Shown here: in pieces, positions 45,396 to 56,285 of the stretch
Position numbering within the stretch: position 1 is the stretch's first letter
How the letters are laid out: the number at the start of each line of letters is the position of its first letter
From: Mimachlamys varia
Taxonomy: Eukaryota > Mollusca > Bivalvia > Pectinida > Pectinidae
DNA length: 64,000 bases
Assembly: GCA_947623455.1 (NCBI GenBank)
Contig: OX392542.1
Coordinates: 16,189,625 to 16,253,624, forward strand
Reading direction: 5' to 3'
Notes under the pieces: generated by a model
What the model saw: the letters and a program-made list of their open reading frames with translations, nothing else
Database searches by the model: none
What the model was told of the DNA's origin: nothing
Position numbers and translations under genes: made by a program

Positions 45396-47198
45396 TAATT
45401 ATGATGGTTTTAATGCTGCTATACCGTAATTTCCCTGATGCTTCTATGCGGTGATTTTCATCATATTGTTTAACTGAATTGTATCCTTTCCATTTTCAGT
45501 AAGTACTCTCCTCTGAAAAACATATCAATTATTATTTTCGCTTACACTGCAGTAGAGTAAACCTTTACCTGAATTGTAAAGTCCAGCTACTATATTGACT
45601 TTACATCATTCGGGCGCTTTATATACCGAGATCACATTTCTCATATTACGATATTCCTGGTCTCATTTGAGTTTCAATTCAATGCAAATTTAACTAGAGG
45701 AAGCATTAACTTGACTCAGATTACTATCTAATGGTCTAGTGGTAAACGGAATCCATCGGCCTGACACCAAACAAGCTGCCGGGTTCCATTTTGTTATATT
45801 ATTTTTTTTATGAACAATCAGAATATTAATGACAGGAGTGTTACATTCTTTCAGAAACAGTTGTGTCAGATACAAAGTCTCCATTAGGAGCTCTTTGAGA
45901 ACTCGTTAGCAACCAGACGTCATTAGCATGTGTGTGTTATATTTTACACGTACAACTCTTTAACTTAATATTCAAATTTCAAAAAAAAATGTTATCAAAA
46001 TATAATGTGTGTAAAAACAATTGTTACACTAGAAAGCTTTCTCGTCAGAAAATTAACCGGTGTTTCCATCGTGATGTTGAAAAACATAGAGACCAATCAA
46101 GTTATACCGTCAAATCCTAATGGGTTCCGAATGACGTTACTCGGATGACGAAATGGTACATACCAGACCTTATTGCTACAAATATTTCTTTTCCACCATG
46201 TGATAAATATGCCACAGCAGATTGCTCTCTCTGTCTAGCACTTTGGAGTTTTCCCCAGTCAATTACTTTTTCTGTATGGCACGGCCTGTGATTGCCTCGC
46301 ACAACTATAACCAAATCAAAAACAAAGTGTAGTTGAATATAGTCATTTCGGTACAAAATTTAACTATTGTACATACGCCTAACAGCGTAGACGACATGAC
46401 CGATTTGTCATTTACCAACTCGTACACAATTTACGCCTATTGTGTTCATACGCTTTGTTGGTCATTAGTCTGATGAATGTGACAGGGTACATATCGTACT
46501 AGTCATCGAAACGTCACATAAAGAATGTATTGGTTGTGTAAAATAATCTTTACATAAATCATACTTTCCAACCTGTAGAAAATGTTCACAAATGCCCCCC
46601 CCCCCCACCCCCCACCCCCCTACAATGGTTATAAAGGCTAGCCAATAAGGGGGGATTTTTATCGAAATTTCCCTGCTCCCAAGTCCCTGTGGTAGTGACC
46701 ATGGGCCCAGCGTGAATTATAGACTATGTAAACCATAAACTTCAATACCGATGTTGATTTTTGAATGATGTATGGCTGTGCCTAGTTACTGCTGGCGACG
46801 AATTCAGGTTTACGACTTTTGGGCACGCTCAAATATCGAGAATTTAAATGGCCCCTGGGCGCGTTTAAACTTCTGGTTTTGATGACGTCTCACATCGACG
46901 ACACGCGACTTCTGTTTTCAAGATAACTGAACTGATTTCGAAAAATATGTCCGGAATTAAATTAGACATGTTACGCTTATCACAACCTAGGAAAGAAGAG
47001 GCAAGATGGTATCCAACGTCATGACGTAATAGCTATCCTCCGGGGACGTGGACTACGTCACGCGATTCATTCCCACATTTTCTCTTTTTTATTTACCATT
47101 GACTATGTTTTCTTTATTTTGCGGTAAGGAAAATCTTGAAAATCATCGTTACACATCTATATATACTGACCGTGTCTACGGTGGAAATGAGAAACGGA
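45396..47198. other. gene-free stretch with tRNA-like fragment and poly-C tract
   Basis: Holds the tRNA-like fragment at 45729-45790 and a C-rich tract at 46595-46622 (C runs broken by two A). Frames here, such as 46117-46356 minus, have no recognisable product. Confidence 0.4.
45729..45790 (+). mobile_element. tRNA-like SINE fragment
   Basis: A box TGGTCTAGTGGTAAACG and, about 38 bases later, a decayed B box CCGGGTTCCAT. No acceptor stem closes the fold; read as a SINE head remnant. Confidence 0.4.
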
Positions 47199-47445
47199 GT
47201 GGTCAGTCGGCACAATGGTTAGCACAGCTTGTCTTCACCAAGACGGCTGGGGCTCGATTCCCTGATAAGACGTTGGTCAGTTTTTGGTAACCACCCCGAT
47301 CATGTTGTGTTTTTTATGTACTCCGGTTACCCTCCCAACATTGACATATCCAATTGCGCTGACATCTTGACCAACATAAGTCATTGATATTAAGATATGA
47401 ATTTTCCTTTTATATAATTTTACATTTTCATATCCCCCAACAAGA
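47199..47445 (+). mobile_element. tRNA-derived SINE, family S1
   Basis: Head AGTGGTCAGTCGGCACAATG and GTTAGCACAGC, B box GGGGCTCGATTCCC, body TGATAAGACGTTGGTCAG, GTACTCCGGTTACCCTCC and TGCGCTGACATCTTGACCAA, and a diverged tail. Collinear with the copies at 33130 and 49957. Confidence 0.75.
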
Positions 47446-49174
47446 ATTTTTATGAGCAACTAAAGTAGCATCCCGCGAAAGCAAACTTTTTTCATTTTTT
47501 TTTTTCGAAATACAAAAATGTACTACATACCCATATCAAGTGGTATCCTTATCGACTATGACGATAGGATTTTGCTAATATTTATTTATAAAAAAGGATA
47601 ATTTCAAGACAACTAGCGGAATTCCTACCCGTCTGATCAGACGTTTTTGCTCCACTAGAGCTTGAGGTTTACACCTACCAACGCATGCGCAGTGAGCACC
47701 ATTTCCATTGTAAACAAACCCTTAAACTTCCTTGCGTGTTTTGTTGTTTGTCTTGTCGAAGCCTAAACATGTCTGAGAATACTACGCGATGATAAATCAA
47801 TTTAAAACAAGATTAAACACTTAGAAATTGGTTTCCACGATAACACTGATTTATTGGCGAGTACGTTTGAATGTTTACATTCACATCCGGGTGATCAACA
47901 TGTGATATCAATAGTTTAAAGATAGGGATGTTTGTCCTTTTATTGACAAACACGTGATATCTCAAATCCAATTCAAGGTTGTTTGTCTGATTTATTAAAC
48001 AGGATGGCCGATAGAAAAACATGAATCGTGTCGTGACGAGGAAAACCAATCAAGTCGAGCATTAAAATAGTGTTTGTGTGAGTTGTGTTTGACTTCTCTG
48101 CACTCAGGCTTATTCGAAATATTTAAGGTTACTCGGTACATCGTCATCAGCGTCCATTTTGGTGACGTACTTCCGGAGAAAGTACAGCGAACACAATTAA
48201 GTCGATATAATTGTACATAGACTGTGCTGTCACTTCCGTTTTGCGTACATAGCTAAACCTGGTAAATAATAGTAGACGACAAGATGTCAGCATCCGATAT
48301 CGATTGTATAATCACATTTACTTCAGAAATATAGATTGCGATAATTGCTGGTGTGTGGAGCTCCCCTAGTCTTTACGTACCAGAACAATGTGACAGACGT
48401 ATAAAATGGAGGGGATATACATAAAACATCATAATCGGCAAGTGTCATATAATGCCATATTTTCAAAGTACATGTATGTGCCTCGAGAGTGGTAAGAACG
48501 GCTCTCGACATCGCTGTCGATTGACTGGTCTCTAAGTCTGTTTATTTTCTATATCTTTATTAACGTTTGACAAATCAAACATATCAAATAGGATTGACAT
48601 TTCGTGAAAAACGATTTCTTTCCAATCACGTGTAACATTTTAAAGCACGAATTATTTTAATTCTTTTAGAAAAAAATGAACACATGGATAAGGATTTTTT
48701 GTTGTATGTTGTAAGATAAGCTGATATCAGCAATATTTACTATGAATTCTGACGTGGATATCGGTACAGTAGTACATTTTTGTAGTTGGAACTCGGTATT
48801 TCTAAACTGCGTCCATTTTGAACTGTCTTCTAACTTTGGCTTGTTGTTTTAGTGGTCCACACTAAAATTATTTTGAATTCTTTGGATTTTTCTGTTAAAT
48901 TCATTTTAGCCTTATTGTTTGCATAATTGTCAACAGGATTTTTTTCAGAGTTATTCAGATTCACGAAAAATTCCCTGAAGATGCGTATATTGGGCCTCCT
49001 TTAAGTCATTCACCCCTGAAAATGTTTTGGAAATCTTCCGATTCAAAGGTTGGAAAAGTTCATACCAGTATGGAAAAGGGGAGACAACATACTGTTTGTT
49101 TAAACTACCTCAAGCTCATACGAGTTATTTCCCTTAACTAAACACAATATATAACGTTTTTTTCTGTCTTTCAG
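47446..49174. other. upstream region of the GPCR locus
   Basis: No coding frame supported. Contains a perfect 14-bp palindrome CGTCTGATCAGACG at 47630-47643, an NRF1-like word at 47683 and a weak donor-like AAACCTGGTAAATA at about 48255-48268. A first exon of the GPCR may lie here, but none can be defined. Confidence 0.35.
47683..47691. promoter_or_regulatory. NRF1-like motif
   Basis: GCATGCGCA (in ACGCATGCGCAGTG) is the core of the NRF1 palindrome found in many animal promoters. It lies 2.6 kb upstream of the GPCR start codon on the same strand. Weak evidence for a promoter on its own. Confidence 0.25.
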
Positions 49175-49258
49175 GTGTCATAACCCCTTTTTACCGAGGA
49201 GCTATAGTCACCTGACCCATATTGGCCTTCATACAGCTAAGCCTTGGCCTTCATACAG
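49175..49258 (+). other. candidate upstream exon of the GPCR gene
   Basis: Bounded by a strong acceptor (TTTTTTCTGTCTTTCAG, AG at 49173-49174) and a strong donor (ATACAG followed by GTAAGCC, GT at 49259-49260). The 84 bases are exactly 28 codons long. In the phase that would join the acceptor at 50229-50230 the exon has no stop, and that frame stays open across the junction into the ATG-ATG of the GPCR. The exon has no ATG itself, so it would be either 5' UTR or an N-terminal coding exon that needs a further exon upstream. A 28-codon open run happens by chance about a quarter of the time, so coding is unproven. Confidence 0.4.
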
Positions 49259-49265
49259 GTAAGCC
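49222..49265 (+). repeat. 22-bp tandem duplication across a splice donor
   Basis: Copy 1 at 49222-49243 and copy 2 at 49244-49265 are both TTGGCCTTCATACAG followed by CTAAGCC in copy 1 and GTAAGCC in copy 2. The single difference decides whether a GT donor exists. Confidence 0.85.
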
Positions 49266-50230
49266 TTACTTTAATCTGAATATATGCCCAACTGTATTAC
49301 TTTTACAATACAAACATAATCATTTGCAAAACGTCTTTCACAACTGATTCAGACGACATGTTTCAATATATATATATTGGTTAATCGGTCAAGATTGTAC
49401 CAGTAACATAGATGACAAATGTAACTTAGTATTGAAACTTACATGATAAATCAATTCTGGAAAGATTGGCAGAATAAAAATGAAATCAACACAATATAAA
49501 CAGCAACATTTTTAAAATTGTAAATATCAAGATCAAAAACCTAAACTCTGCTTGGTGTTTCGTCTGTCTCCCACCGATTTCATGAGCTCAAATATAACCT
49601 ATGGAAGAAATGTAGTAACTGATAGATTGTTGTATTCAGGAACAGTCAAGGTCATATGGGCAAGGGGCTCTTAAGAGAAACCAGTGTTTCATTCCGTTTT
49701 CCACTTTTAAGATTGCAGTTATTTGTAAGCAATTCAAAAAGGTTTAAACCACGTTTTAATAAACCTGTTCTTAACATTTCTATTATACCTTTATAAACAG
49801 TTTAATATGATGACATATGTTCCTCTTAAGAAAATTCATTTTGTGTATATTCATTTTACTTAAAACGCATCCTGCTGTCATTTGGCTCAATAAAATGAAT
49901 AAAAAAATATGTTGATGTTAGAATTTAAATGTCTATTGTGTTCTCTAAATCGTTTTGGGTGATCGGGTGGTGCAGTGGATAGTGCACTAGCCTTTCACAA
50001 AGGCGACCGAGGTTCGATTCCCTGACCGGACGTGAAAAGGTCAGTCACATCCTCGACCACGTTGGTTGTCTCTGGGTAATCCGGTTTCCTCCAACACTAA
50101 GACCCCTGACGCGCTAACATCCGGACCAACAAGAAAAATTAATTTAATCTGAATAATTTGTTTCATAATTGTTGTAAAATAGATTAAGTTAATATTTTAA
50201 AACTTTTTGGTCTTTTAATTATTGTTGTAG
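49259..50230 (+). other. candidate 972-bp intron of the GPCR gene
   Basis: Runs from GTAAGCC at 49259 to TTTTAATTATTGTTGTAG at 50230. Both ends fit the GT-AG rule. The intron contains SINE S1 (49957-50190). Intron status depends on the exon call at 49175-49258; the acceptor side is the more certain. Confidence 0.4.
49957..50190 (+). mobile_element. tRNA-derived SINE, family S1, next to the GPCR acceptor
   Basis: A box region GGGTGGTGCAGTGGATAGTG, B box GAGGTTCGATTCCC, then GACCGGACGTGAAAAGG, GACCACGTTGGTTGTC, ACACTAAGACCCC, GCGCTAACATCCGGACCAA and tail TTGTTTCATAATTGTTG. It ends about 40 bases before the acceptor at 50229-50230, in the region where branch point and pyrimidine tract are expected. 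A target duplication is not clear. Confidence 0.85.
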
Positions 50231-50252
50231 GTGTCCAATAGCTGTTGCCATA

Positions 50253-51434
50253 ATGATGGAGTACGAACGGTATATCACTATCGTGTTCCTGTCCGCCTTC
50301 GCCTTGGTGGGAACTGTGGGTAATATTTTAGTTCTGTACGGCTTTACCAGGTGTCGCCAGAAGTTTACGTCTTCCCTGTTCATCCTCACCCTAGCCGGTA
50401 TAGATCTGATCACGTGTGTTATAACCATACCGTCAAACATTGCCATGGAAGTTCTAAACTTCAATGTCCCCTATGACGTCATATGTAAGCTTTATCACTT
50501 CCTTGTGTCCACAACAATCCCGTTCTCGGCGTTCATCATGGTCGCCATTGCGGTGGACAGATATTTCTGTATATGTAAACCGTTCGCCAAAGTCATGACC
50601 CACTACCGTGTGGGGATTATCGTGGCGAGCCTGTGTATAACGTCCATCTGTCTAGGAATGCTATCCTGTCTTAATTATGGTATTTACAAGAACCCCGATA
50701 ATCTGTACGACAACTTGATAGACCGGAACCTGTCCAACATCGGTCTGAACCAGGCCATGGAAGCTCAGCTGCTGGAGCTTCTCCGGGAGCTCAGTACGCA
50801 TGACAAAAACGATCTGCTCACTGAACCAATCAACACCTATAAGTGTCAGGAGTCCGCTATGTTGTTAGGAGATGAATTCTTTTCGATTTTCCAAAAGATA
50901 TATTCGTCGTTCTACGGATTATCGTGTGTACTTGTGATTATAATTTACTCCGTCATCTACAGGTTCATCCTAAAGCGGCGACAACGGCGCCTGCGCATGG
51001 AGTCGTTTCCGTGTTGCACCTTCCGGGTGCCTCATAATGGCGAGAGTGAGAACACGGAAGTTATGTACCTGAGCCAGGACGCCTCGGTCGTAGTGGAGGA
51101 ACGCGACAAAAACCACAACGCTGAAACTCAGCGACAGCTAGTCCGCAGTGAAAGTAGCGAAAGAAATAGGGACAAATTCAGTCTGGGTCACGAAAAACAG
51201 GAACGAATTCGGAGAAACAATATCAAGACGGCCATTATGCTGTCTCTGGTAGCGTTTGTATTCATTGTGGCCTTCCTGCCGGCCTGGCTGATGAAGCTGC
51301 GGCTTGTGGGTATGAACGTAGTAGTATTCAACATGTATTTCATCTACAATGTCATCAACCCGTTCATTTACGCTTTCATGAACCCAGACTTTCAGAACCA
51401 ATTAAAAGAGGTTTTTCTTAATCTCTGTCGGTAA
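50253..51434 (+). CDS. class A (rhodopsin-family) G-protein-coupled receptor, orphan, peptide-receptor-like
   Basis: A 393-residue seven-helix receptor for an extracellular ligand, acting at the plasma membrane through heterotrimeric G proteins. Approximate helices: TM1 7-31 with GN at 23-24; TM2 42-66 with LAGID, Asp51; TM3 76-104 with Cys78 and DRY at 102-104; TM4 118-140; TM5 212-238; TM6 325-349 with FLP at 341-343; TM7 353-375 with NPFIY at 369-373; then helix 8 (FQNQLKEVF) and a possible lipidated Cys392. Cys198 in extracellular loop 2 can pair with Cys78. Loop 2 is long (about 70 residues) with an NLS glycosylation site at 159, and intracellular loop 3 (about 239-324) is long and charged. 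Phe341 takes the place of the usual TM6 toggle tryptophan. The N-terminus before TM1 is only about six residues; the ATG-ATG start at 50253 follows an acceptor by 22 bases and the frame is open back to it, so an upstream coding exon is possible. Similar mollusc receptors are often labelled cholecystokinin- or orexin-receptor-like (recalled); the ligand is unknown. Confidence 0.95.
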   Translation: MMEYERYITIVFLSAFALVGTVGNILVLYGFTRCRQKFTSSLFILTLAGIDLITCVITIPSNIAMEVLNFNVPYDVICKLYHFLVSTTIPFSAFIMVAIAVDRYFCICKPFAKVMTHYRVGIIVASLCITSICLGMLSCLNYGIYKNPDNLYDNLIDRNLSNIGLNQAMEAQLLELLRELSTHDKNDLLTEPINTYKCQESAMLLGDEFFSIFQKIYSSFYGLSCVLVIIIYSVIYRFILKRRQRRLRMESFPCCTFRVPHNGESENTEVMYLSQDASVVVEERDKNHNAETQRQLVRSESSERNRDKFSLGHEKQERIRRNNIKTAIMLSLVAFVFIVAFLPAWLMKLRLVGMNVVVFNMYFIYNVINPFIYAFMNPDFQNQLKEVFLNLCR

Positions 51435-51990
51435 AAAAGACTGTACCTTGTTAAATAGTTGAATATTTTTGTCAGAACGAGAAAATTCGTGCATATGTGC
51501 TGGTTTTGTCCCTGCTGTGTTATATCTGTACAGTGTACATACTGTTTCGGCTGCTGAGGCTGATATTGGATATACAAGTACTTTAAAATGTTTGTTGAGA
51601 AACAAGTAAAATCTCTTGTCATGTTGTAATAACATGTTAAATAATTGTGATTATAAATCGTATAAATATTATTTAATTGTACAACATATTGATATTATGG
51701 CGTGGTTACGCAACGAAATCAACATATAATTATATTTATCAACATAATAACAGTGTAAGTATATACATGTATTGTCAATATTTAACGGTCTATTGGCGTC
51801 CTACGGTTATCTAAGTTTTGTGTAAATGTTACTTAATACCCGGATGTTATTGTAAAGGGTTATGTTAAAAATGTTTAAACAACATCAATATTTATAAATA
51901 TATCATGAGTTGTACGATGTTATCAAATATAATGTTAAGCGTAACAACTCACATTGTAACTGTAAATGTTTATGTATCACTAACAACCAT
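51435..51990 (+). other. probable proximal 3' UTR of the GPCR
   Basis: Follows the TAA stop at 51432-51434. AT-rich, without an AATAAA. The minus-strand frames here (51392-51635) are shadows. Confidence 0.45.
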
Positions 51991-53806
51991 ACAGTAAGCT
52001 GTATATATCTGTATTTTAACCCCTAATGTCAGCTGTATATATATGTAGTATAACCTCTATAGTGAGCTGTGTATATCTGTAGTATAGCCTCTATAGTAAG
52101 CTGTGTATATCTGTATTATAATATCTATAGTAAGCTGTGTATATCTGTATTATAACCTCTATAGTAAGCTGTGCATATCTGTATTATAACCTCTATAGTA
52201 AGCTGTGTATATCTGTAGTATAGCCTCTATAGTAAGCTGTGTATATCTGTATTATAATATCTATAGTAAGCTGTGTATATCTGTATTATAACCGCTATAG
52301 TGAGCTGTGTATATCTGTATTATAACCTCTATAGTAAGCTGTGCATATCTGTATTATAACCTCTATAGTAAGCTGTATATATCTGTATTATAACCGCTAT
52401 AGTAAGCTGTATTTATCTGTATTAAAACCTCTATAGTGAGCTGTGTATTTCTGTAATATGACCTCTATAGTAAGCTGTGTATATCTGTATGATAACCTAT
52501 ATAGTAAGCTGTGTATTTCTGTATTATGACCTCTATAGTAAGCTGTGTATTTCTGTATTATGACTCTATAGTAAGCTGTGTATATCTGTATGATAGCCTA
52601 TATAGTAAGCTGTATATATCTGTATTATAACCGCTATAGTGAGCTGTGTATATCTGTATTATAACCGCTATAGTAAGCTGTGTATATCTGTATTATAACC
52701 GCTATAGTAAGCTGTGTATATCTGTATGATAACCTATATAGTAAGCTGTATATATCTGTATTATAACCTCTATAGTGAGCTGTATATTTCTGTATTATGA
52801 CCTCTATAGTAAGCTGTGTATATCTGTATGATAACCTATATAGTGAGCTGTGTATATCTGTATTATGACCTCTATAGTAAGCTGTGTATATCTGTATTAT
52901 AACCTCTATAGTAAGCTGTGTATATCTGTATGATAACCTATATAGTAAGCTGTGTATATCTGTATTATAACCTCTATAGTAAGCTGTGTATATCTGTATG
53001 ATAACCTATATAGTAAGCTGTGTATTTCTGTATTATAACCTCTATAGTGAGCTGTGTATATCTGTATTATGACCTCTATAGTAAGCTGTGTATATCTGTA
53101 TGATAACCTATATAGTAAGCTGTGTATATCTGTATTATGACCTCTATAGTAAGCTGTGTATATCTGTATTATAACCTATATAGTAAGCTGTGTATATCTG
53201 TATTATAACCTCTATAGTGAGCTGTGTATATCTGTATGATAACCTATATAGTAAGCTGTGTATATCTGTATGATAACCTATATAGTAAGCTGTGTATATC
53301 TGTATGATAACCTATATAGTAAGCTGTGTATATCTGTATTATAACCTCTATAGTAAGCTGTGTATATCTGTATTATAACCTCTATAGTAAGCTGTGTATA
53401 TCTGTATGATAACCTCTATAGTAAGCTGTGTATATCTGTATTATAACCTATATAGTAAGCTGTGTATATCTGTATGATAACCTCTATAGTGCGCTGTGTA
53501 TATCTGTATGATAACCTATATAGTAAGCTGTGTATATCTGTATGATAACCTATATAGTAAGCTGTGTATTTCTGTATTATAACCTCTATAGTGAGCTGTG
53601 TATATCTGTATTATGACCTCTATAGTAAGCTGTATATATCTGTATTATAACCTCTATAGTAAGCTGTGTATATCTGTATTATAACCTCTATAGTAAGCTG
53701 TGTATATCTGTATTATAACCTCTATAGTAAGCTGTATATATCTGTATTATGACCTCTATAGTAAGCTGTGTATATCTGTATGATAACCTATATAGTAAGT
53801 TGTGTG
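51991..53806 (+). repeat. 34-bp minisatellite, about 53 units, in the likely GPCR 3' UTR
   Basis: The unit runs AGTAAGCTGTGTATATCTGT then ATTATAACCTCTAT. Variants include AGTGAGC, GTATTTCTG, GTATGATAACCTATAT and AACCGCTAT, and tend to recur in runs. No AATAAA occurs inside the array, so a transcript that does not stop in the proximal 3' UTR would carry it. Read as RNA, nearly every unit contains UGUAUUAUA or UGUAUGAUA, and many also UGUAUAUC or UGUAUAUA. Period equals that of the unrelated-looking array at 20343-22477. Confidence 0.95.
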
Positions 53807-55946
53807 TCAAGATTATAATGTGTTTAGTGACTTGTTTAAGTAAACTGTGTTCTCGCCATTATCGATATCTATTTTTACCGTATATATAACTCCCTTAGTT
53901 AACAAAGTGTAGGTCCCGCCATCTACTTTGAATGTTGATATCTGGAGTATTTTGCCGTCCAAGTCATATTAAACGCCACTCCGCAGTCGCTTGTTGGTCA
54001 AGAAATGATCAGCATCCGCTCATGGACTCCAATCTCTTTCGCTCAGCCATGCTCAATGTTAAATTCGTCGTTGTATATTATATACCATAGTGTGTTTTGT
54101 AATAATGACACAAGGTACATTGTATATTACATAATGATATATGTATAGTGCTACCAGTATGAACTTAATATGTAAATAGAGATACACGTTACCATGGGAA
54201 CTGACCTTAAACGTGTACATTTACGGTCCCCATACATCGTTTAGCCTGGACTGAACTTCGTAAATATTGAACTATATAATAAATATGTATTTTGTATAAT
54301 ACTGTTAATATTTGTATAAATCACAATCGTTACTATTACATTTTTACCATTGGAGTATCGGCAATTTTCATTGCATAAGAGGGTATTTTTCGCTAGAGAC
54401 AAGAGTGATTGTTTTTATGAACAAGAAAATAATTACCATTCAGAAAGCTGGAAACATACAAGTACGTCATTGTCATTCATTGTGACGTCGTAGAAGTCTG
54501 ACGTCATAAAGTGTTATCTCGCCCCGAAATGTCCAGATATTTGGACGAGGATCTGAAAGATGAAGCAGTTTCCGTTTTTAGATTTGTCAAAGTAGCCGCC
54601 AAATAATTATCGAACGAAATTAATGGAACTTTACAAAAGTGATCATAAAAGTAGGGGGGTGGGGCATGAAAATGACTTTTAATTTTATGTATTCGGTTCG
54701 ATAAAATCGTCACCACGGCCTCTGATTGGTCAAAATTAATATCGGTCGATTTTTCTCAAACTTGGTATTAAGGTGAATTTTCGCACTGCAAACATGTGTG
54801 GGTATTTGTGAGACATCTGTAATGGCCTAATATAAATTCCTAATGAAAATGAACTAATTGAACTGACAACGCTTTGTGTTGTAATGTTTTGAATCGCTAA
54901 AAAGAAAGGAGAGAAAATCGGCACACTTCTTTGTGACGTCAGATTAAAAATGAAGTTGCAAGAAAGCTTTATTGTATATGTTTATATCATAACTGGAAAT
55001 AAAATCTATATTCTCATCAAATGACATACATCATGTGACGTCATCAATCAAGTTGTTTATGATGTGTAAAAAACATACATTGATATAATATATTATGTTT
55101 GTTAGACTTGCGCAGGTCCCTTTATTGTGAAGTTCAAATCTCATCCTGATAGAATATTCTACATTTTGAAGTATGATAGAATGCAGTGAGATCACATCAT
55201 ATCCGGTATACTTTTGTCGGATGACCTCTATCGGGTCAAATATACTATGAAAATCACTAAATGCATTTTACTTAGATAGAATAAAGGGACTTGAGCAAGT
55301 CTAAACTATATCTCGTTAAATATATGGAGAATTAAAATATTACATATCAATTTGTCTTCTCTTTTCGTTCATATTTGTTTGTTCCTGTTCTCGATACAGC
55401 AATAAGTAGCTAGGCTTAAAATAATCATAAAATTCTAGTACTGTAGCATGGAGAGATGCGACAGAACGTCAAGCTTCAGATCTGGGTTGAATTGTCTCCC
55501 TTGACATAATACCTGTACTCCACGATAAGGGACTGATATGACTGATATGATCGAATGCAATATAACAAGTTCGTTTTAGTCTTTCTTTAAGATCAGTTAG
55601 TACATGTATACCGAAATATTGGAAATCTGGAATGAAAATAATTTGGGATTTGAAAAAACAACAAATCTATTAATGGTTAATTCCAATTAAAAAAATCAAC
55701 AGGTCTTGTTTGAAGAGCAGTGGTCAGGAAAGATAGCGAGGAGTGTTTGATGCTCTTCTTACCTGCCCAGCAAAAATATTGATATCTAGAAGATCATTCG
55801 GGGCTTTCAAAAAATCTTTATAAATCTGCTGACAATTTAGATATATTACCTCCCTTTCTTTTCCAAGTGGACCGGCATCACACCAAAAGGGAGATAACTC
55901 AGATAATACCAGTATTATAGGGCATGGCGAAAAGTTTACATTTTCC
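53807..55946. other. 3' flank of the GPCR and gene-free stretch
   Basis: Contains ATTAAA near 53966 and AATAAA at 54278 as possible 3' end signals. Minus-strand frames at 54504-54716 and 54736-54924 have no recognisable product. TGACGTCA-type words occur near 54490-54510 and 55037. Confidence 0.4.
54278..54283 (+). terminator. first AATAAA polyadenylation signal after the GPCR
   Basis: AATAAA in ACTATATAATAAATATG, the first canonical hexamer I find downstream of the GPCR stop codon on the plus strand. If used, it gives a 3' UTR of about 2.85 kb that includes the whole 34-bp array. An ATTAAA variant lies near 53966. Confidence 0.35.
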
Positions 55947-56285
55947 GGTGCAGCATCGTCGGAAGCCCACGGTACACTTCTCTGATGTTTGCATACCGTG
56001 GGCCAGAATCAATAGAAACTCTCGTTTTCGTACTAACCTTTGTCGATTGTGATTAAAATATAAGGTCCTACTATAAGGAGATTGACATCGGAATCATGTC
56101 TACAGAAATATACTGGCCGTGGTCGAGGTAAAATGATCTGAAAGAGTGTCACAAGAAACGACCATTCTGATTGGTCGAAATCTCCGAATAAACTTCTTTT
56201 CGGGGAAAGAAGATTTAGATCGATTCTGGCCCACGGTATGCAAACGTCAGAGAAGTGTACCGTGGTTTTCCAAAGATGCCAGTGC
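55947..56285. mobile_element. short inverted-repeat element (MITE-like)
   Basis: CCCACGGTACACTTCTCTGA then TGTTTGCATACCGTGGGCCA at 55966-56010 is found inverted at 56222-56265 with few changes. Weaker similarity continues outward to GGTGCAGCATC on the left and GATGCCAGTGCAGG on the right. Each arm contains its own inverted pair CCCACGGTA / TACCGTGGG, so arms can fold singly or together. The interior of about 210 bases has no transposase. No clear target duplication. Confidence 0.75.

Noticed and set aside
49957..50030. tRNA gene upstream of the GPCR
   Set aside because: Same head and body as three other S1 SINE copies in the window; no complete cloverleaf.
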